Source of the DNA: Rhodeus uyekii
Taxonomy: Eukaryota > Chordata > Actinopteri > Cypriniformes > Acheilognathidae
Direction of reading: 5' to 3'
NCBI GenBank assembly: GCA_037043235.1
Contig: JAWRVZ010000053.1
Span: 3,976,001-4,040,000, forward strand
Length of the DNA: 64,000 nucleotides
Shown: positions 1-10,912 of the stretch, one piece after another
Layout: each line of letters opens with the position of its first letter
Numbering within the stretch: the first letter of the stretch is position 1
Notes under the pieces: model-generated
What the model saw: the letters and a program-made list of their open reading frames with translations, nothing else
What the model was told of the DNA's origin: nothing
Database searches by the model: none
Made by a program: the position numbers and the translations under genes

Positions 1-207
1 AAGACCTCAAATGCAAGATTAAGCTCTCCTTTGGTAATAAGCAGCCAATGAAGCAAGTTTTTAATTTATATTGTATGTGATTTAATAACAGCCAATGAAG
101 CAAGTTTTGAATTTATATTGTATGTGATTTAATGTGGATTGTGTTGCTGTACGGAAAAGAGCAATATCTGTACAAAAGCTATGCGATTGCTATTAAACTG
201 AACTTAA
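1..207. other. Intronic/flanking DNA, nothing recognised
   Basis: AT-rich sequence containing a short direct duplication (a segment with 'gccaatgaagcaagttt' occurs twice, near 44-60 and 91-107). No coding exon was recognised. If st6gal2 runs on the minus strand as inferred, this lies in the intron after its first coding exon. Confidence 0.4.
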
Positions 208-851
208 GGCCACGTCCACACGATGCCGGCGCGTTCCTTATCCGGTCTTTTTTTTCCTCGTTAAAAAAAAAAATCAGCGTCCACACGATACCACTGAAAC
301 CGACTGAATCCGGTGTAGTTTATATGCCAGACCAGTATGGGGCGCTGTAATTCCGCCACCGATAATACACTTTACACAGAGAAGAAGACTTTGATTATGT
401 GCATTGTTATTTGCTGTTCAGTGTTGCCAGATTGCTAGTTACCTTTTTGTCACATCCGACCGGAAAAAAATGCATTGGGCTGGTTGATAAAATTTGGGAT
501 GGTTTTTGATGCATAAAATCGCTCAACAGTTTCATTATTTATAAGAGTACGCACTTTGGGCTGGTATTTTTTTTAAATTGGAGGGTTTTAAGCTGTAGCT
601 GCGCTGGAATCTTCAGTCCAACACTGGCAACACTGTTGCTGTTACTGTGACGCAGCCGACACGTGATGGGATGACATCATCGGTAAACAAAAAATATACA
701 GATTGGCCGTCCACACGAGTCCACAAGGGTGTCGGATTCAGATCTATCCACTTTAGGACCCGGTATAAAAAGTGATGCATGTGGACGGAACGCCAATCCG
801 ATAAGAAATGTATGCAGATGCAGTGATCCGCGTCTCCGTGTGGACGGGGCC
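208..851. mobile_element. PIF/Harbinger-like MITE with TAA target duplication
   Basis: The left end reads GGCCACGTCCACACG and the right end, reverse-complemented, reads GGCCCCGTCCACACG, so the termini are imperfect inverted repeats. Both sides are flanked by TAA (205-207 and 852-854), the 3-bp target duplication typical of PIF/Harbinger elements. Subterminal copies of 'gtccacacga' occur inside. There is no transposase reading frame, so this is a 644-bp non-autonomous element. The family name is inferred from target-site size and sequence. Confidence 0.6.
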
Positions 852-1319
852 TAAGTCTGTTTGGAAAGTTTACAAAAGACAACATTTATTTAATGTCCTT
901 TATTTTAGTGTATTTAGTTCTCACAGAATCAGAGAATCCTTATGCTTGTGAAATCACTGGAGGAAGCTATAGCATCTGTATAGAATTCATTCTATACATT
1001 TCCTGAAGATAATGTGAGTGGTGCTCGCAGTGGCAAAATTCGTCCCGAGCCAGATGTGGCAGTATAGGACACCATTGCCAGAAAGCCAACTGCCATGTCT
1101 GTACGATGTTCTGGTGCTTAGATAGGGCTGATTCATGCGTTTGTTTGGTTGCTAGGGTACTCAAAAAGGTTGCTATGGTATAGTTATACAGTTTATGGGA
1201 CGATATTTAAAGACTTTTTACCAGTCTGAGCTTAAAGGATGAAACTCTACAACATTCCAGTACTGAAATACGGCTTGTAAGCTTTGTTTTTACGGTTTAT
1301 AAAGGGTTGTAAAATACCA
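852..1319. other. No recognised feature
   Basis: Roughly 470 bases of ordinary AT-rich sequence. The short open frames on the minus strand have no recognisable domain. Confidence 0.4.
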
Positions 1320-1439
1320 ATAAATTGACTAGCTCAAACCTTAGTAAATCACCTTGCATGACTCATTTAAATACTCTTCTCCCATAAATGTTGCATCTGA
1401 AAGGGAAACTCCTACAAATGTGCAAATATGCAATAGGGT

Positions 1440-2671
1440 TGTCACGGCTCTGTCATTCTAGTTTGGTCTCTTCAAGTGTCTGTTGACAGAGCCCTGACAC
1501 TGCCTCTTTTATTGTGTATTGTCATTGTGCAACCCTGCCCTCTTGTTACCTCGTTTCCCTTGAGTGTTGTCAGCTGTTCTCAGCTCGTTACCTTTCCTCA
1601 TGTGTTCCCTATATATAGCCCTTGTGTTTGCAGTCTGGTGTGGTCTCGTTGTAGTTCATGTGGTTGTGCTCCTTGCACTGGTCTCCTGGTTTATTTTATG
1701 TAGTGATGTCCAAATGAAGCAATGAACCAGTATTGAACCATTTCATCAATTGTATTGAACATGGGTTCATTCATTCAAAGCTTTGTTTCAGTGACATCTA
1801 GTGGCCAAATTGTAGATAGCAAAATAATGTCAGTATGAGTGTAACTAGGGTTTGTGTGAATTATGTAAATAAACTTTTTATTCTTGTGACATTTATTGTG
1901 GATGGCAAAGTAAGAAATTCATTGTACAGGGGAACATGCTTTCTGTCTGTACACATTACAATAAACACTTTGAATCTTGAATAATGCTACTTAATGTTGA
2001 CTTCACATACATCATGGAACCTATTGTACCAACAGTAATGACATTATTAGCCACTTATGTAACTTTGCTTAAGTTACCTGGCCTAAGCCAGGTGCAGTAG
2101 GATAACCAAGGTATAACAAAGCTTATTATAATAAAGCTTAAGGTATAATAAACCTTATTAGGACTGATCAGATGAAAATGTTCCAACATTGGAGAACGGG
2201 TTCTCTTCCTAGCTGGTTCCATGATGATGATCAAACAAATGCAGCGATAACAACAATGCAAACTCCTACTACAGTAAACCCACATCTTGTGCATCATTTT
2301 GGGCATCTATATAGTCATATTACAGGCCAAAAAATCTGTTGAAGCGTGAGTGCAGCAAAGTCTCGCGTCACGAAGCCTCTTGCAATGTGAAGCAGTATCG
2401 AATGGTCTGAACCAGTCACGTGATTCTCTCAGAGAACCGAAGCAGTTGATGCTTCGGACGTCATCGGTCACGTGTGTTTTTCCGCACCAAAGCAAGCTCC
2501 GAAGCAGTAGTTCATAAAAAATCCTGCTTCGAGTTCGAAGCTTGTGTCGGAGCATCGGTGTCAGACGGCCATCACTACCCTCGTGGGTGTTTCTTTTGTG
2601 TTATGTTCTTTTGTTATAATAAATCATCCTTTCACTGCACTTGAGTCCTCCCTGCTTCCCATTCCGTGACA
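1440..2671 (+). mobile_element. Gypsy-type solo LTR, interrupted by another element
   Basis: The sequence starts TGTCACGG and ends CCGTGACA, and is flanked by a perfect 5-bp duplication AGGGT (1435-1439 and 2672-2676). A polyadenylation-type AATAAA lies just before the 3' end, which sets the plus orientation. A second element (1701-2577) is inserted inside; without it the LTR is about 355 bp. No internal retroviral region is present, so it is a recombined solo LTR. Related LTRs occur at 38815, 42982, 54599 and 63445. Confidence 0.75.
1701..2577. mobile_element. hAT-like non-autonomous element nested in the LTR
   Basis: The ends read TAGTGATGTCC and, reverse-complemented, TAGTGATGGCC, giving a 10-of-11 terminal inverted repeat of the kind seen in hAT elements. 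I could not find the expected 8-bp target duplication (left attttatg, right ccctcgtg). It lies wholly inside the solo LTR. The interior has several short palindromes (for example 2075-2092, a 7-bp stem with CTAA loop) and no transposase frame. Confidence 0.45.
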
Positions 2672-2804
2672 AGGGTCATTCACAAAAATAACCATCCTCG
2701 CCTTTTCAGCGCTACGTTTTCACTGCATATCTTTAGTAATTCTTGACTGTAGTTTTATCGCCAAAAGAGGATTTGCTCTGGCATAAGCTGTTCGTAAATT
2801 GGCC

Positions 2805-3942
2805 GTTAAATGTTTTAATAGCTCACCAAACCATAAACTTAAATTTTTTTTTTCCAATCAAGCGTAAAGCGCCATCTTCAGTTACCTGGATGAAGTTCAG
2901 TTTTTACAGGTAGTTAATGGGAAATAACAAACCACTGGATGGTGCAAGTGACCTATAAGAATAAAGTACTCCATAGAGCCATGTAATAATGCACTTGAAT
3001 GTGCGTCACAATATGTGGAAGAAATTATCAGAAGACACTTCAATAGTTCAAATGGAATGCAACTCTCCAGCCAGAAGAAGAAAAATCTGACACAATAAAA
3101 ACAACAAGAGCTATAATATGCCCAGATGGCACATGGCCCCTTAATAAAAGCAATACACTAATAATATACACTAATTCTACTATCATAACACAGCAATAAA
3201 GCAACAATATATAAATACTGAAGGATAGGAAATTGCCCCACAGGGAAATTTAGTGATATTAACTGCCACTAGCAAGTGAGAGAGAGGAAGCCCTTGAGTA
3301 TTAACACAAATATTATAAGAATTGTGATGATGGAAGACAAAGCGTCCACTAAAATTGTTTTGAAATGATTTGTGTCATTTAAAAGGATTTACATCACCAA
3401 ATGTCTTCATGAGACAGCACAGTCACCATTATCCTGAGTAACAATACATCACCATGGAAACACCTTCTTCTGTGCCCACTACCGCTCTGCCACTACAGAT
3501 GCCAAAGCTGGAAGAATCCGGGCTCTTTGTGTGCTCTGAGATACTTGTGATTATGTAACCGTAAAGGGCATCAGTATCCCACTGACCCTTTCAGAGAAAC
3601 TGGCATCACCACGGAAACCAAAAGAAGAGAACAGACAATGGTTCCTAAACTCAACCAAAACCGTTCCAAAACACAACCTTTCTTCACAGCCTACTTGGAA
3701 GAAAAAAAAAATCCTTATATAATTCAGGAGACTCTTCTGAAAAGGCTGGATGAAGACTTTTCAAACGTGAAAACTTTGAAGCAACTATGATGGAAAAGAC
3801 AACCGATAATGGAAAAGTAGTGCTCAACCAATATATCGCCATGGCCAATGAATCCGCAGATATTTTGTGTGTTTTTTAACCAATTATCAGCATCAGGCTA
3901 TATACGTTTTTCTGTTTGGGCAGTTTCAGAAGAGACGGAATA
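2805..3942. other. No recognised feature
   Basis: About 1.1 kb of AT-rich, apparently non-coding sequence with no terminal repeats or conserved domain that I can identify. Confidence 0.4.
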
Positions 3943-4743
3943 CAGTAGAACCCCGACTTGCGAAACGCTCTACGTACGAAAAGTTCGACATACGATAAAA
4001 GATTTCGGGTTTTTTTCCGCCCGAGTTACGACAAAATGATCGAGATGCGAAAAACGAAATCTCGGCGAGACGACGATTTCCGAGTTTTGTTTTGATATTC
4101 GCGCTGATTTTGGTTCGGGTTGGATGAAGACTACAGTTTGTCTGGTCAGAACAATGATGTCTCACTCAGGGAATGATCCAAAACTGGTATTTATTAAAGG
4201 TGCATAGATCGATAAAACCTCAACGATTGGCACTAATTCCCTGTATTTCACTCAATAAACTATATACAATCTTCAGCCGATCTCTTTTACCTTAATCATC
4301 CATCAACTCTCTTCTGTCACGACACTTCCTGAACTCCGAGGGAAAGTTCGGAATAGTCCATTTCGCACTGAATGACAGGGATGGCTGGAATAGTCCATGT
4401 AAGAAGGGGAACACTTTTTACAATCCTGCTCTCCTATTGGTCAGCATCGCTACCACACCAGCCTCTGCTATTAGCATAAACTTTTTTCTAATCAGTAACC
4501 ATGGATGTGAAGATTGTTGCTGAAGTCAAAGGGAAGAAGAGGGTGCTTTTCATTGAATCGAAAAGGGAGATTATTGAGAAGTATGAAGCTGGGTTGCGCT
4601 TCATCCCATGCTTAATATGGTGTTTTTGTAGGGCTTGGAACGGATTAGGCAATTAACATGTAAAAGCCTGACCGACATACGAAAAGTTCGACATACGAAA
4701 CCAATCTTGGAACGGATTAATTTCGTAAATCGGGGTTCTACTG
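3943..4743 (+). mobile_element. pogo/Tigger-like DNA transposon, deletion derivative
   Basis: The left terminus reads CAGTAGAACCCCGACTTGCG and the right end reverse-complements to CAGTAGAACCCCGATTTACG. Both are flanked by TA (3941-3942 and 4744-4745), the target duplication of the Tc1/mariner/pogo superfamily. Subterminal repeats 'cgaaaagttcgacatacga' occur near both ends. The 801-bp length and the transposase stub at 4501 indicate an internally deleted copy. Confidence 0.75.
4501..4656 (+). pseudogene. Tigger-like transposase N-terminal fragment
   Basis: An ATG frame encodes 51 residues beginning MDVKIVAEVKGKKRVLFIES and continuing with a Lys/Glu-rich helix (KREIIEKYEAG). This resembles the start of the CENP-B/psq-type helix-turn-helix DNA-binding domain of pogo/Tigger transposases, which normally run to several hundred residues. 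The frame leaves the conserved pattern after about residue 31 and stops before the right terminal repeat, so the catalytic domain is missing. Identification is by pattern recognition on a very short match; the surrounding TA-flanked inverted repeats support it. Confidence 0.45.
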
Positions 4744-5352
4744 TACTTGCATTCTCTGTCTTCATTAGTTTAAAATCTCTGCTTTGAGTTTTTCTAACAC
4801 GTTATTGGATAGAACTGTTAAATAAAGAAAGGATCCAGCTGACACATTTTATCCAGTCTACAAACGCACACTTCAGACGATTTGTGTACTCTATGTGTAA
4901 TGGTTGGTAATAAATATGAATAAAATGGAAATAAACTATTAATTTTCCTGTGAAAAATACTGTAAATGGCAACTTTTTGATTCTGTAATTTTAAAATATA
5001 AAATAAATATAAATTTAATTTCATATAAATTGTTATTACCATCTTTAAATGACTGTTAGATTATGACGACTGTGCTTTCTCTTTCAGATTTCAGCATCGG
5101 CCTTCAAAATATTGATATTGGCCAACCATGTAAAAGGTTTGAAACCCTTTAGAAATAAAATGTCAAAGGAAATATAAAGCCATTGGCAATTTGCCCTTTT
5201 GAAAAATTATATTTTTGACTCTGAAATCTGATTGGATGAGCCACGTCCAAAACAGTATATGATACAACTATAATCAGCCTTTCATTATACTGCTATTAAC
5301 TGTATTTTATAAGACCAATAAGAAGGATGAACTACTATTACATTGTTGTATG

Positions 5353-5520
5353 GCAGTGGTCGCCAACCCCCAGTACGTGGCCCGGTACTGGTCTGCGGAC
5401 GAAATGGTACCGGGCCGCGGATCGAATTCGCGGACCGGTCCGTGAGCGGCTACAAGCAGCTGTGGCGCTTTAGCTTTGGCGATGAGGAGGTGGTTTAAAC
5501 AATTTCACGCTCACACAAAC
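5353..5520. mobile_element. hAT-type element terminus (partial)
   Basis: The sequence starts CAGTGGTCGCCAACCCCC, followed by GC-rich 'ggcccggtactgg...gggccgcgga', a configuration typical of hAT-superfamily ends that read CAGNGGTC(C/G)CCAACC. No matching opposite end or 8-bp duplication was found nearby, so only one end can be supported. The right limit is arbitrary. Confidence 0.4.
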
Positions 5521-6026
5521 CCATCATCAATTTCGCGCTCACAAGACAAAAGACTGATATCCAATTTCTATAGTATTCTGTTTGAGTTATTTATATATAT
5601 ATAAACTAGAATCAACTGTTTTAAAAAGGTAAGTAAATTTAAGCATCATAATGTAAAGTATGAAAAACACATTTAAAGAAAACAAATTAAATAAAAATAT
5701 TAATAAACAAAAAGGTAATAAGGCCAAGTAACCAATATGTTACAGCAATATAATAATTTACATAGAACCTTATATAGCAAAATCCCGGGTAAACATGCAT
5801 ACGAAAATAAACCGTCATAAACTAATTTTCTTATGTTGTGATTTAAATAAATGATACTGTGCATCCATACCAATAAGCCACTTTCATATATTGTGTATTA
5901 TTTTCAGGCAATACCTACAGTAATACAATAATTAAGGGAGTTCTAGATGAGTTTAGAAAATAATTATTAGTTAATAATAATTAAGTCTGATCACCCGCTA
6001 ATAATACCCCCAGTTAATAATCCCTG
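5521..6026. other. Proximal part of st6gal2 intron, nothing recognised
   Basis: AT-rich sequence immediately downstream (minus-strand sense) of the splice donor at 6033-6034. No further ST6GAL exon (remaining sialylmotif L, motifs S, III and VS) was recognised between 1 and 6026. Confidence 0.4.
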
Positions 6027-6034
6027 TCACTCAC

Positions 6035-7022
6035 CAATCTCCTTGCCGAGTCCCGAATGGAGCATGGCTCCGGCAGAGGTGACCACAGCGCAGGTCTGGA
6101 AGCCTGGCCCGTAGAGCTGGCTTAAGGGTAATGCAGGTACAATTTTCTTCCAGCCCAAATGGGAGAAAGGCATCTCAGCCCCATCTAAAGTTCGAACCTT
6201 CTGCTGCTTTTTCAGCTCACACAACACTTGATGGCCGCTCTGTTGTGCCTTCCTGTGCCCGCTGTAGGCCACGCCGTGTTTATTATTATTCAGGTAGTCT
6301 TTCACAGCTCTCTGCAGTCGTGGGCTAAGCATGCCTACAGACAAACTCCCTTTCCACAGACCGTGCACTACAGATTTTGCCCTGGGAACGTAGTACTCGT
6401 CTGGATCAGAATCCTCATGCCTATTCGCTCGTTTCGTTGTCCTCCTCCTGCTCTCATCTCCCTCTTCTTCATCCTCCTCTTCCCCTCCCAACACCTCCTC
6501 CTCATCTTCATCCTGTTGAGTTGAATCCTGGTTGTACACTTGTCGATCACGGTTGCGACTCACAGCAGCCGATCTCGAGCCCACATCCTGGGTGCCGAAT
6601 GCAGACCAGGCCGCCAGGCTCTGAAGGTCAGGATAAGGGTAGGCCTCCTGGCTGAGCGGACTAGGTTGGGGGTTGGCACTGGGGTTTTCCTCCTGGCTTT
6701 GCTCTTGTTGGGTGTTGCTCGAGGAGGCGGGGGTGGAGGAGGTGCCCAGCCCTAAATGGGTGGTCATAATGGTGCGGGGGTTGCCTTGCAGCGAGGTCAG
6801 GCGGCGAGTGTCAGAGTAGGAGAGAGCGGCAGCGGAGTGCGGGGCGTCCACTCGTGACTCCATGAAGTATGAAAGGAGCCCCAGGAACACCAGCACCCAG
6901 ACCAGCATGAGGCCGAGGGCGAGCCGCCGCCACTGTTTCAGACTGGACTTCATCTTCTGGCGGTCCTCTCAGCCGCACGCCGCTGCTCTCCAGACCCAAC
7001 TGGAGAAGTGTCAGCAGGAAGC
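6035..7022 (-). CDS. st6gal2: ST6GAL2 sialyltransferase, first coding exon (partial gene)
   Basis: Encodes the N-terminal 306 residues of beta-galactoside alpha-2,6-sialyltransferase 2, a type II Golgi membrane enzyme that transfers sialic acid from CMP-sialic acid to Gal-beta-1,4-GlcNAc termini. Coding runs from the ATG at 6953-6951 to 6035. Seen in the sequence: a short basic cytosolic tail (residues 1-10), a transmembrane anchor at about 11-31, and a long low-complexity stem including an acidic run at about 148-167. The catalytic domain begins around 196 (HGLWKGSLSVGMLSPRLQ) with RTLDGAEMPFSHLGW at 254-268, and the start of sialylmotif L, CAVVTSAGAMLHSGLGKEI, at 288-306. The exon ends in phase 1 at a strong donor (ATTG|GTGAGT, GT at 6034-6033). 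A pyrimidine-rich acceptor (TTGTAG|GCTTCC) places the exon start at 7022, leaving 69 nt of 5' UTR (6954-7022). Downstream exons are outside the window. A teleost a/b paralogue cannot be assigned. Confidence 0.9.
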
Positions 7023-7581
7023 CTACAACAGGACAGGACAATAAAAATAAAACACTTATTCATGGGAAAATTACATCTACAAACCATTGGATTTGAGAAG
7101 AAATTAATTGAGGTGCATTTTATAACCAAAATGTTTTAAACCGTACATTTTCAGGACTCGATAATGCATTCTCAGAAAACGAGCTGTGTGAAAGATGCTC
7201 CGCATTCCACCCAGATATAAACGCTGCTGTTGGTTGATTTGACGGAGGAACTCAAGGTTCGATTGAACTCTTGTCCTGTTAAAGATCACTACTTCTCAGT
7301 TTTATGGACATTGCAATCTTTGTTATTACTTTGGTCACTGGTAAGAGAAAACAGGCTTGACTCCCGTTCACGTTCATACAGACCATATTCGAGATGCTAC
7401 TGTAAGTTGCCGTGTTAACGGGACATTTTGAGAGAAACACATACAAGTAAACACTGTAGTCAATCCTTTACTGTTATGTGCTGCCAAAAGGTACTCATAA
7501 CACACTTCAGTTGAATTTAATAGTGTGGAGTAACATAATTACAAAAAGGATGACGAAAAACTCTGTAAAGTTGGTAAATAT

Positions 7582-8370
7582 TAGGGATGAGCGAGTACAG
7601 CATTATCAGTATCTATGTCTGTATTTGTTAACCATATGAATTATCTGTATCTGTACCTGGACTAGGTGGGGTCTAACCCGGAAGTGGGCGGGTTGTCTTG
7701 AAATGGGCGGGGCTTTAACCAGTATGTTATTTTTAATCATGCAATTGATATGGGTTGATCAGAAATTGTTATTTATTGCTGATTAGAAAACTATTTACAT
7801 GACAGCATCAGCATTGAGCTTCAGATCAATGGTTTTGATCATAACAAACAAACTACAGAACAAGTTTTTGAACAATAAATACAACACATACGGTTGCAAT
7901 TATGAAGAAATCATAATTTTTTATCATAATTTTTTGAGTGAAGTATACAAAATGGTTGGAGCCAGCAGACGGTAAAAAAACTAACTCCGACAGGCAGAGT
8001 TAGTTGCATTCTACCAAGCACCACGTCTGAACAAACCCCATGTTTACCAGAACTCTACTGGTTAATAAGTACTACAAACAAACCAAAATAAAAAACAAAC
8101 CTGAAGCTGAAGAAACCCTAAACATTAATGAAAAATACCTCGCAAACCTGAGTGACTGAGAGAGAAAGAGAGCTGCTCTCTTCTCAGTGTTCTGTGTGTG
8201 AGTGAGCAGAGCGGGACACAGCAAATCTGTATGTGTAGGTTGAGGGGCGCTGTGACTAGCCTATCAAAAAATGCAGACAAAGTCAGCTACCCAATGAGGA
8301 GTTTTATTCAATCCGAGCACAGATATTGACTCATATTACTCGTATAATACTCGTATTCGGCAAAAGTTCT
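7582..8370 (+). mobile_element. hAT non-autonomous element, copy 1 (3'-truncated)
   Basis: Starts TAGGGATGAGCGAGTACAG and matches the reverse complement of the element at 35570-36479 for most of its length (shared 'cagcattatc', 'ttaaccatatgaat', 'gatcagaaattgttat', 'actcatattactcgta'). It stops matching at about 8370 ('ggcaaaagt'), so the right terminus is missing. No long open frame. Confidence 0.6.
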
Positions 8371-9887
8371 ATGTTCAGTGACAGGTTAGCAACGACTGTA
8401 TTTAACTGCAGTCATAACACACAGTAGAGACTTTATCTTAATTTCATAATGTCCAGTAAATTGGCAATATAATGTATACATTATTACTATTGATAATTAT
8501 CATCAATATTCAAACTGAATATCTTTTCCATAATTCAAATTATTAAATGACAATGTTACAGTCATTTGGATAAATTTTCAGTCATAACCATCATATCAAC
8601 TCAGTTGCACAAATTCTGTAATTTATCCAGAGTTTTAGATTTGCTACAGCCTTATTATTTGTATTCATTATCATAATAATCACTACTAGCTAACAATAAA
8701 CTGTTTAACCAGTTAATTATTAGAAAATCAATTATTGATTTAAATAATAAAAAAAAATGATTAGACCATTTTGTAAGTAATGGTTCAGTCACACTGAATG
8801 GAGGAAGAAGAAAAATATTTTATGAGCAGAAAAAACAAGAAGTTGGCTCTATAAGTAATGACATTACATTATCAGTAAACAAATGACTTAACATTATTAT
8901 GGTTTATTGAAGTTATGATAGTCTGTTAACTATTGGGAGACCATACTTTCAATTAAAAAACAACTTCCCAATTCTGAATAATAATTCAGCTTAAAACAGA
9001 TACACTTGATAAAAGCTGCCTAGACAGTTACCAATTCTCTGAAAACAAAAAGACCATTTCCCCTGATGTCAGCTTTCTCTTTCCTTTGCGCGTGGTCTCA
9101 GGGGAACCGTTACTCACACTGTTAGTTATATGTATTGTTTCACTATTCTCTGACTGCATTTAGACATCAGAGCACCTGCTGTCAAAACATTGTCTATTTT
9201 GTGCAAAAAATAAACTCTTACTGTAACATTTTGTGGTTTGGAAACCAACTCAGAATATTAGTTAACTACTTCAGTTAACATGAACCAAGAATGAACAATA
9301 CTTCTCCAGCATTTATAAGTCTTAGTTTGTTCATTTCAACATTATTCAAAACAAAATCTTTAGTGCACTGTGAACTAGCATGACCTACAAATTTATTAAA
9401 CAATGAATGACTATATTTTTATTAACTAAGATTAATAAATACTGTAACAAATGTATTACTCATGCAAGTTAATACATCAAAATAAGGTCTAAATTTTTAA
9501 CATTAAAAAGTTACCAATTAGAATATATAGGCCTAAATTTAAGACATGTATTTATTTCCATAAAACTTAATGTGATACCTATTTGTCAGTCAAGTAACAG
9601 GTAAGATTTCTGTAATGATACTATTAAACAGTTTCAATTTCACATGTTTTAACATACTGAATATGCCTTGTTCCACAGCTAGTCACATTTTAACCATGCT
9701 CATGCTTGTTAACGGATTAAATGTAATGGGTTGTCACAAGGAACAGATCTGTGCAAATTGTAAGCAAATATATTTAATGGAGTTAAAATAAAAAGAAGTC
9801 GTAATAAAACGAGTTTAGTCAAGTTAAATAATAATGAATGTTGCTGAAATAAGGTCAGTATTACGTGATTACGCTTTCCTTCTAGAG
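8371..9887. other. No recognised feature
   Basis: About 1.5 kb of very AT-rich sequence with no recognisable coding, repeat-end or RNA signal. The last eight bases (9880-9887, TTCTAGAG) are the left target duplication of the next element. Confidence 0.4.
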
Positions 9888-10904
9888 CAGGGGTCTCCAA
9901 ACTTTTCAGCCCGAGGGCCGCATTAACTGTCAAACAGCAGTTCGGGGGCCGACTACACACTCGAGGTCCAAATAAAAAAGAATCAAAACATGATGTTGTT
10001 TTTAATTATTTATTTAATATTATTTTATTCAGTTATTAGGCCTACTTAATAACACATTGATACACTACACATGGACACCTGTATTAGTGGGAATGGTGAA
10101 ATTGTTTCCTGGATGCCAAAATATCAGACATTTCTGGCTTTAGATTTGGTTTCCCTAACATCAACAGTGACCTGAGATTATCATCGGACAAGTTTGTTCT
10201 CAAATTGTTCTTCACGTATTTTATTCTTGAAAATGTTTGTTCACACATTGATGCAAAAGTTTTGACATTAGGAATGTCTTCCTTACGCAAAAACGGGAGA
10301 AAAAAAACACCAGTCCTGCGGGCTAAATCACACATTTTATATGTTTATACATACCGGTAACATTTTTATTCATTTTAAATATCACACCCGTGGGACATAT
10401 GAAAGTGCAAAGTTTATGCATCTGCGGATTATATCCGAGATAAAATGGTATATCATCTCATTGACGGTGACCAAGAACAATTAAGCAGCGAATAAGGTTT
10501 TGCAATGTAGTTATCGGTTGGAAAACGTCTCCGTTTACTATCGTAACCTCGGTTATTTTTCCATATTCCGTTTAGAGAAGCGTGAAGGAAATATTCTGAC
10601 GTGTCGTGCTTATGCTGTTTATACTGTCTGTCTGTCAGATCCGCATCGCGCTACGATTGGCCAGTTGTCAACTGGCGTTATCCTATAAGGTTTCAGAGAT
10701 TACCTGAAGGGGAGGAGTTCCCGCTCTCGAAAGGGAACGCGCTTTTGCGCGCCTCTGTTTTAATTCGGTAAAAACATAACGTCCACGTAAGCGGTGGCTG
10801 ATCTTGGCAGGATACACGTAAAATTATGGATTTTTTTTCGTAGACAAAAAGGTCTCCGCGGGCCGCATGAGAGGGCTTCGCGGGCCGCAGTTTGGAGACC
10901 CCTG
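9888..10904 (-). mobile_element. hAT transposon, 1017-bp deletion derivative
   Basis: The termini are a perfect 16-bp inverted repeat CAGGGGTCTCCAAACT, flanked by a perfect 8-bp target duplication TTCTAGAG (9880-9887 and 10905-10912), diagnostic of the hAT superfamily. Just inside both ends are 'gggccgca' motifs. A remnant of the transposase C-terminus is present on the minus strand (10084-10335). The intact target duplication suggests a fairly recent insertion. Confidence 0.9.
10084..10335 (-). pseudogene. hAT transposase C-terminal fragment
   Basis: An 83-residue frame contains FASMCEQTFSRIKYVKNNLR followed by TNLSDDNLRSLLMLG. This matches the C-terminal dimerisation region (hATC) of hAT transposases of the type domesticated as GTF2IRD2/ZBED-like proteins: a Cys-Glu-(Gln/Arg)-x-Phe-Ser segment, a Lys-rich stretch, then (T/S)D-x-(H/N)L-x-S-hydrophobic. 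The ATG is probably only an internal Met of the original transposase; the DNA-binding and catalytic parts have been deleted from this copy. Confidence 0.65.
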
Positions 10905-10912
10905 TTCTAGAG

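Larger units (their letters stand above)
1320..2804. mobile_element. Old TIR element (copy A), split by a solo LTR
   Basis: The pieces at about 1335-1439 and 2677-2804 match, in order, the left and right parts of the element at 27779-29605 (shared strings include 'ttagtaaatcaccttgcatga', 'gaaagggaaactcctacaaatg' in part, and 'ggcataagctgtt'). The two pieces are separated by a solo LTR with its own target duplication. The left terminal repeat is eroded; the right end reads TAAATTGGCC. No coding capacity is seen. Boundaries are approximate. Confidence 0.5.
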
